Positions 59,776-64,000 of a stretch of DNA of 64,000 nt are shown here, one piece after another (the first letter of the stretch is position 1; each line of letters begins with the position of its first letter). The stretch is from contig NZ_JAOQJU010000015.1 in assembly GCF_025567385.1 (NCBI RefSeq), forward strand, positions 1 to 64,000. Reading direction: 5' to 3'. This stretch comes from Claveliimonas acetigenes (GTDB taxonomy: Bacteria; Bacillota; Clostridia; Lachnospirales; Lachnospiraceae). The translations under genes and the position numbers were made by a program. The notes under the pieces were generated by a model. The model had not been told where the DNA came from. It ran no database searches and saw only the letters and a list, made by a program, of their open reading frames with translations.

Positions 59776-59872
59776 TCGACAAAAAATTCAAATAATATGG
59801 TAAAATAATGGTGGCTAATCAAGGTAAGGAAACAGGGGAATAAGGTTCCCTGGTTTTTCTTGCCTTTTTTTC
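59776..59872 (+). ncRNA. Structured RNA element, copy 2: promoter, hairpin and terminator
   Basis: TCGACA (59776-59781) and TAAAAT (59801-59806) precede GGCTAATC and AAGGTAAGGAAAC (59821-59833), which pairs with GTTTTTCTTGCCTT before a T7 run. The inner stem is GGGAA/TTCCC, in contrast to AGAAC/GTTCT in copy 1, so pairing is kept although both arms changed. The outer stem swaps an A-T for a G-T pair. It lies 90 bp before the large NDT/TIR-like gene. Confidence 0.7.
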
Positions 59873-59961
59873 TGCTTAAAAGCAGGCGTCGGCTATGCCG
59901 CGGCATGTTACTATCAAATATCAGTGGGGGTTCACTACCGGAGTCAATGGAGGAAGTGCGT

Positions 59962-62900
59962 ATGAAGAGATGTTCTGTGCCGACCGAGGAATGTATTCAT
60001 TCACGCCGTTGTTTTATGACGGGAGAGTATTGTTCCAAGCAGACCAACATACAGAAAGAGAGAAAAGCGCTTTATAAGAGTTATGATAATGCATGTAATG
60101 AGGAAGGCATCCAGATTACAGCATTTGTCATAATGAATTTCTCAGATATGTCAAATGTTATATATAAGTGGAAATTGAAAACTTTTATTGAATCTTTGGC
60201 AAAATATTTATACTGGGATAAAGAGGATAAGAGATTATATTGTTATGCGGATGAGCTGAAAAACCTGCCGGAGAATCTTAAACGTGTCAGGAAGATTCAG
60301 GTGATTCGCTCGGATTCGGAACCGGCATCTAATTATGTTATATGCAGCCGTATCTGCCAGCAGATGCAAATTGCTGATCTGATTGTTGTGGATGTTTCTA
60401 ATCAGAATCCGAATGTGTTTTATGAATTTGGGATGGCAGTGGCGCTTGGTAAATTGATATTGCCGGTCTGTTTTAGTGAAAGCTTTTATAAAATGGTTGT
60501 ACCCGAGAGGGTTAAGGAAAAAACGAAAAAGGAGAAAGACAAACTGGTACATCATATCGGGTGCTATCCTTGGCGGAAACGATTGTTTGAATATTATGGA
60601 ATTCGCTATCGAAGCAAGAAAACATATAATGACGAGGATAAAGTGACGAGATATCTGGAGTGTAATGTGGCAACTGCAGAGGAGAACGGATTTTCAGATT
60701 TTAAATATTCTATATTTCCGTATCACGAGCATATTGGATCGAATAATAAGACGATAGGAGAAGAAATATACGAAAGGCTTCGGAGGTCCTACAATGAAGC
60801 CGGTTCGGATGACAATACACTGGTTGTTTATACAATGGAAGGTTTTCTGAATGAGAAGCAGGCGGGAACTTGTATTATCAATTTTTATCGGGCGATAACG
60901 GCACAAATGGAATTGGAGCAATGTTTTTGCGGGGAACGTGTCGGAGTGCTTGTTCAGGAAAACAGTATTTTTGAGAATGACAAGGATGCAAAACAGGATT
61001 TGTATCTGAATTATGATGTGGGAGAAATTATCCGTATCGGATTAAACCAGGCAACCTATCTTGCATTAGTTGAGAAGATTAAGACAGAGGATTTTTTGGC
61101 AACACCAGAAGATTTGCAGAATATGGTTGCATCAGGAAATGGTATGGATGAGGATCCGGTTATTACAGAAGGGCAGAAAGAACAGATTATACGTTTTACA
61201 AAAGACCATATCCGGAATCGGGGAATGATGATTTATCCGAATTATCCGGTGTATGTAAACCGTATTAAAAACGGGCTGCAAAAAGATATTCTGGATACTC
61301 CGCTTGCCAAGGGAGATGCCGGGGAGGAAAGGATTGATTTGGATAAATTCTGGTGCCTGTATCATGTTACACTCCGGACGCTTCGCTTTACAAATGAGAT
61401 TGTGGTGGATATAAGCCAAAATTGTCTGCAGTCATTGTTCTGGCTTGGCGCAGCTCATGGTTCCGATATTTATGCAATAACGGTTTTGCATGAAGAAAGA
61501 GAAGAAGAGAGAAGGATTTCGCATGAAGGTCTAGAGAAGAAGGAGAGAAATGTATTTGATGTAGCCGGTTTGTGGGCGGCAGTGCTGCGTTCATATGACA
61601 CAGATGGATTTTCGCAGCAGCTTTCTATGGCACAGCTTGGAATTGAACGTCATTCAAGGCTGATGATAAAGAATAAAGATTTTTATGAGAAGAGTGTGCG
61701 TGAGTATTTATCATCATATTATGAAGAAACAAAAAGGAAGGACATACATGAGGTTTTTGTGGAAAAAGGAAAGGAAGAGCTGCAGGTTCTGGAGTCTTAT
61801 TATCGAAAATGTCTGTGGAATCCGATGTTAAAATATAATCGGCTGAGAATCTATCTCCCAATGATTGATGATAGAGACAGAAAGATGGATGAACCCAAAT
61901 CCTATACTGCAAAATGGGATGTTGATGCAATTTCTGTGCTGTCGCATTATTTATCTAAACGGACGGTAATAGGCGAATACTGTTTTAAATCATTAAGAGA
62001 GAAGATGTCGGAGGAGGAAAAGGAAAAGGAAGATAAGAAAGCGAGAGAGGTGAATTATATCTGTATTGGTAAGGATGCCAGACCGCGGCAGCAGCCGCTT
62101 CCCCGATATATTAAAGGAATCATTGGAAAGGCGAAAGAATATGGAGAGGGCTATAATGTGATTCATGAGCACTGTGAATGGAGGAAGGAGCAATTCTGCG
62201 AAAACCAGGATAGTAGCAGAATGGTTTCGCGCCAGTATAAAGGATTTGCTGAAATAAACAAAAAAGAAGACGGATTTGTTCAGAGTGACAAAGGATTTTT
62301 TATGCAGCAGGCAGGCGCTAAATGTGCGGATTGCAAGGAGAAAGCAGAAGATAGAGCAGGGAAAAATAATTTGTTTTTTGATAAAAATGTACCGAAGGAG
62401 TGTGTGCTTGAAGGAAATGCACATGATCAGTTGGGGCAGTTGATTTTGTGGAGGGATAACAGTGAGAATTCTGACAGAAATTATTTCCGTGTGAGCATTA
62501 TCGGGAGTTCCGGCCCGGCAACCTATGGATTGGCGACGCTTCTTGTAGATTATGAACAGAAAGAAGAGATTTTCCATATAAAAAAGGAAGATGGTGAGAA
62601 ATGGAATCTGCTATGTAGGCTTCAGAAGAAAATTCGGAAGAAGCTGATGCATGTGATTTTGGTGCAGATGAAGAAGAAATTGGATGGGATAGATTTTCGT
62701 TCGCAGCAGAATGGCAAAAAAATTAACGATAAAGAGCAAAAAGACAGATATATAAGTCTGGTTCTATATGCGGTATCGTTATATTTGAGTACCGTGTTTT
62801 ACCGCTATTTTCTACCTTTCTTATCGAAAACAGACATTAAGCGTATCCATAACGGCGTCCGCACATATATAAGTTCTATGATGGCTGCCAAAATCAGTCC

Positions 62901-63204
62901 TTTTGTATTGAAATATCCGCAGGATGGGGATACGAGATATAACAGTTCTATTTCGGAAAAGAATGTTATGGAAGTGGCAGACGAGGTTCCGAAGATAATA
63001 TTAAATGTGATGCAGAGTTTCAGAGGCGTAGAGGCCTTTTACAAGATTAAAGTAAAGGCGGAGCCTTTTGGAAGTGAAGATAAAGAACAGGAACGGGATA
63101 TCCGTGAAGTACTGAGCGTAGAGGAATTAGGAGAAGAGGCGGATGTAAATTGTCTATTTACTTCTATTGACAAAGGAGAAAAAAAGGATGAAAAAACAGA
63201 TTAA
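59962..63204 (+). CDS. Large NDT/TIR-like (DRHyd) nucleotide-processing protein, candidate immune sensor
   Basis: 1080 residues. Residues about 45-170 resemble the nucleoside 2-deoxyribosyltransferase/TIR-like hydrolase fold used in defence: ITAFVIMNFSDMSNVIY, VIRSDSEPAS, ICQQMQIADLIVVDVSNQ (D144), NPNVFYEFGMAVALGK (E155). A second, weaker copy of the strand and helix pattern appears later (NEIVVDISQNCLQSLFWLGA, about 475-500). The C-terminal third has GNAHDQLGQLILWRD and RVSIIGSSGPATYGLATLL. N-terminal cysteines (CSVPTEECIHSRRCFM) could bind metal. ATG 59962 is chosen for GGAGG 8 bases upstream. It overlaps the 2TM-macro gene by 17 bp, indicating an effector pair. Confidence 0.6.
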   Translation: MKRCSVPTEECIHSRRCFMTGEYCSKQTNIQKERKALYKSYDNACNEEGIQITAFVIMNFSDMSNVIYKWKLKTFIESLAKYLYWDKEDKRLYCYADELKNLPENLKRVRKIQVIRSDSEPASNYVICSRICQQMQIADLIVVDVSNQNPNVFYEFGMAVALGKLILPVCFSESFYKMVVPERVKEKTKKEKDKLVHHIGCYPWRKRLFEYYGIRYRSKKTYNDEDKVTRYLECNVATAEENGFSDFKYSIFPYHEHIGSNNKTIGEEIYERLRRSYNEAGSDDNTLVVYTMEGFLNEKQAGTCIINFYRAITAQMELEQCFCGERVGVLVQENSIFENDKDAKQDLYLNYDVGEIIRIGLNQATYLALVEKIKTEDFLATPEDLQNMVASGNGMDEDPVITEGQKEQIIRFTKDHIRNRGMMIYPNYPVYVNRIKNGLQKDILDTPLAKGDAGEERIDLDKFWCLYHVTLRTLRFTNEIVVDISQNCLQSLFWLGAAHGSDIYAITVLHEEREEERRISHEGLEKKERNVFDVAGLWAAVLRSYDTDGFSQQLSMAQLGIERHSRLMIKNKDFYEKSVREYLSSYYEETKRKDIHEVFVEKGKEELQVLESYYRKCLWNPMLKYNRLRIYLPMIDDRDRKMDEPKSYTAKWDVDAISVLSHYLSKRTVIGEYCFKSLREKMSEEEKEKEDKKAREVNYICIGKDARPRQQPLPRYIKGIIGKAKEYGEGYNVIHEHCEWRKEQFCENQDSSRMVSRQYKGFAEINKKEDGFVQSDKGFFMQQAGAKCADCKEKAEDRAGKNNLFFDKNVPKECVLEGNAHDQLGQLILWRDNSENSDRNYFRVSIIGSSGPATYGLATLLVDYEQKEEIFHIKKEDGEKWNLLCRLQKKIRKKLMHVILVQMKKKLDGIDFRSQQNGKKINDKEQKDRYISLVLYAVSLYLSTVFYRYFLPFLSKTDIKRIHNGVRTYISSMMAAKISPFVLKYPQDGDTRYNSSISEKNVMEVADEVPKIILNVMQSFRGVEAFYKIKVKAEPFGSEDKEQERDIREVLSVEELGEEADVNCLFTSIDKGEKKDEKTD

Positions 63205-64000
63205 GCCAATTCTGAGGTTTGCATTGGGAGAAGTATATACATTTCTTGGCGTGTTCAGTACGCTGCTTACGATTATTTGTCTGATTGATTTTAGTGAGCT
63301 GGTACCGGATTTTGCAGGAAGAATCGTGTGTGTCGTAATTGTTTTTGCCGTATCTTATGGTATGGCTGTTATCAGGGTGGCATCGACAAAGCGGACAGTG
63401 GTTGATTTGGAGAATGGCCGGGAGGCGGTCCTGGAGTATGGAGATTTATTTACAAGTGGAGACCGGATTGTAATCCCTGTGAATGATTCTTTTGATACAT
63501 TGGTCGACGATGTGCTTATTGCAAAAAGTTCTATTCATGGTCAGTTTGTTTTGAAATATTTCGAGGGACGTGAAAAAGAGCTTGACCGGATAATAGAAAA
63601 GGGGCTGGAGCGTGTAAAGGTAGCAGGAAGGTATACGAACAAAAATGGAAAGCCGCTTTATTATCCGCCGGGGACAGTTGTGCCGGTAAGAGTCGGAGAA
63701 AAGACATTTTACTTGTTGGCATTAACACATTTTCGGGGAAATACAGTGGAGCCGAATATGAAGATATATTATACGGCGGTTTTAACACTGCTTGAATATT
63801 TGAATAAAGCAACAGCGGGAGCACCTGTGTATATACCTCTTCTTGGGTCGGGGCTTGCAAGAATAAACCGGGAAAAAGAAAATGAACTGGCGAATCTTTT
63901 GTCTATTCTGCGAATGAGCAGGGTAAAGATTGTGGGCGGGATCCATATTGTCCTGCATCCGGATATGCGAGGGAAGGTGAATATATTGCGCTATAGGAAA
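63188..64000 (+). CDS. 2TM - macro domain protein (DUF6430/ThsA type II-like), incomplete at the window edge
   Basis: 271 codons to the edge, still open. Two helices (VYTFLGVFSTLLTIICLIDF at 15-34; IVCVVIVFAVSYGMAVIRV about 45-63) are followed by a macro-like domain: LEYGDLFTSGDRIVIPVNDS, DDVLIAKSSIHGQFV, FYLLALTHFRGNTVEPNMKI, VYIPLLGSGLARIN. The same arrangement of two membrane helices and a macro domain occurs in type II Thoeris ThsA, which is activated by an ADP-ribose-type signal made by a TIR protein. Here the preceding overlapping gene encodes the likely signal-maker. AAAGGAG precedes the start. Confidence 0.65.
   Translation, partial: MKKQIKPILRFALGEVYTFLGVFSTLLTIICLIDFSELVPDFAGRIVCVVIVFAVSYGMAVIRVASTKRTVVDLENGREAVLEYGDLFTSGDRIVIPVNDSFDTLVDDVLIAKSSIHGQFVLKYFEGREKELDRIIEKGLERVKVAGRYTNKNGKPLYYPPGTVVPVRVGEKTFYLLALTHFRGNTVEPNMKIYYTAVLTLLEYLNKATAGAPVYIPLLGSGLARINREKENELANLLSILRMSRVKIVGGIHIVLHPDMRGKVNILRYRK

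Overview
The window looks like chromosomal DNA of a Gram-positive, low-to-mid GC, anaerobic, spore-forming Firmicute, most likely a gut Lachnospiraceae (Blautia/Dorea/[Ruminococcus] type). This is inferred from the gene content: a LysM-GH18 spore-type hydrolase, a LoaP antiterminator, paired 2-hydroxyacyl-CoA dehydratase activase genes, Rrf2/CymR sulfur genes, AGGAGG-type ribosome sites and frequent TTG/GTG starts. No tRNA, rRNA, CRISPR array, intact transposase or integrase was recognised. All family names come from reading motifs; no database search was possible.

Layout. (1) 1-6.4 kb: envelope and lipid genes, several decayed: a PAP2 phosphatase, a phosphodiester glycosidase remnant, TetR, a zinc-ribbon/FtsH/M50 protease operon and a broken PAP2-CDP-alcohol phosphotransferase fusion. 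(2) 6.5-12.8 kb: a MacB-type ABC transporter split by a stop codon, with its TetR; an LPG-synthase-type flippase plus GT8; and acyl-CoA dehydratase activase genes, one with a large deletion. (3) 12.8-21.8 kb: an activase, an EamA transporter, a GntR(YtrA)-ABC operon, a hypoxanthine-DNA glycosylase, a spore hydrolase, and a cysteine/homocysteine synthesis block flanked by two Rrf2 regulators. (4) 21.9-27.1 kb: fragments (DUF4143, VapD), a large translation-GTPase/NYN nuclease fusion, and small membrane proteins. (5) 27.2-45.2 kb: a capsule/exopolysaccharide locus led by a UDP-sugar 4,6-dehydratase and LoaP, followed by a fused initiating transferase, glycosyltransferases, Wzy, a pyruvyltransferase and Wzx. 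(6) 45.3-52.1 kb: an immunity-like module set inside the capsule locus (ADP-ribosyltransferase-like, SLATT 2TM, HD plus Hsp90-type ATPase, degenerate ImmA/IrrE). (7) 52.2-55.6 kb: capE-capF-capG for UDP-L-FucNAc, which resumes the capsule locus. (8) 55.6-64 kb: an accessory/defence island carrying two copies of a structured RNA element, phage-like debris, an ImmA/IrrE plus 2TM pair, and at the right edge a large nucleoside-deoxyribosyltransferase/TIR-like protein overlapping a 2TM-macro-domain protein reminiscent of type II Thoeris.

How it fits together. The capsule genes can make UDP-L-FucNAc and a second 2-epimerised amino sugar, load a lipid carrier, extend, pyruvylate, flip and polymerise the repeat unit. 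LoaP and a terminator just downstream of it suggest control by processive antitermination. The two best candidates for undescribed biology are the four-gene ART/SLATT/HD-Hsp90/ImmA module in the capsule locus and the NDT/TIR-like plus TM-macro pair. The latter is preceded by an RNA hairpin element whose two copies differ by compensating base changes.

About a dozen genes are broken by large deletions, stops or one-base shifts. The deletions look like real decay. Single-base shifts in homopolymer runs (about 1367, 46521) could instead be sequencing errors.
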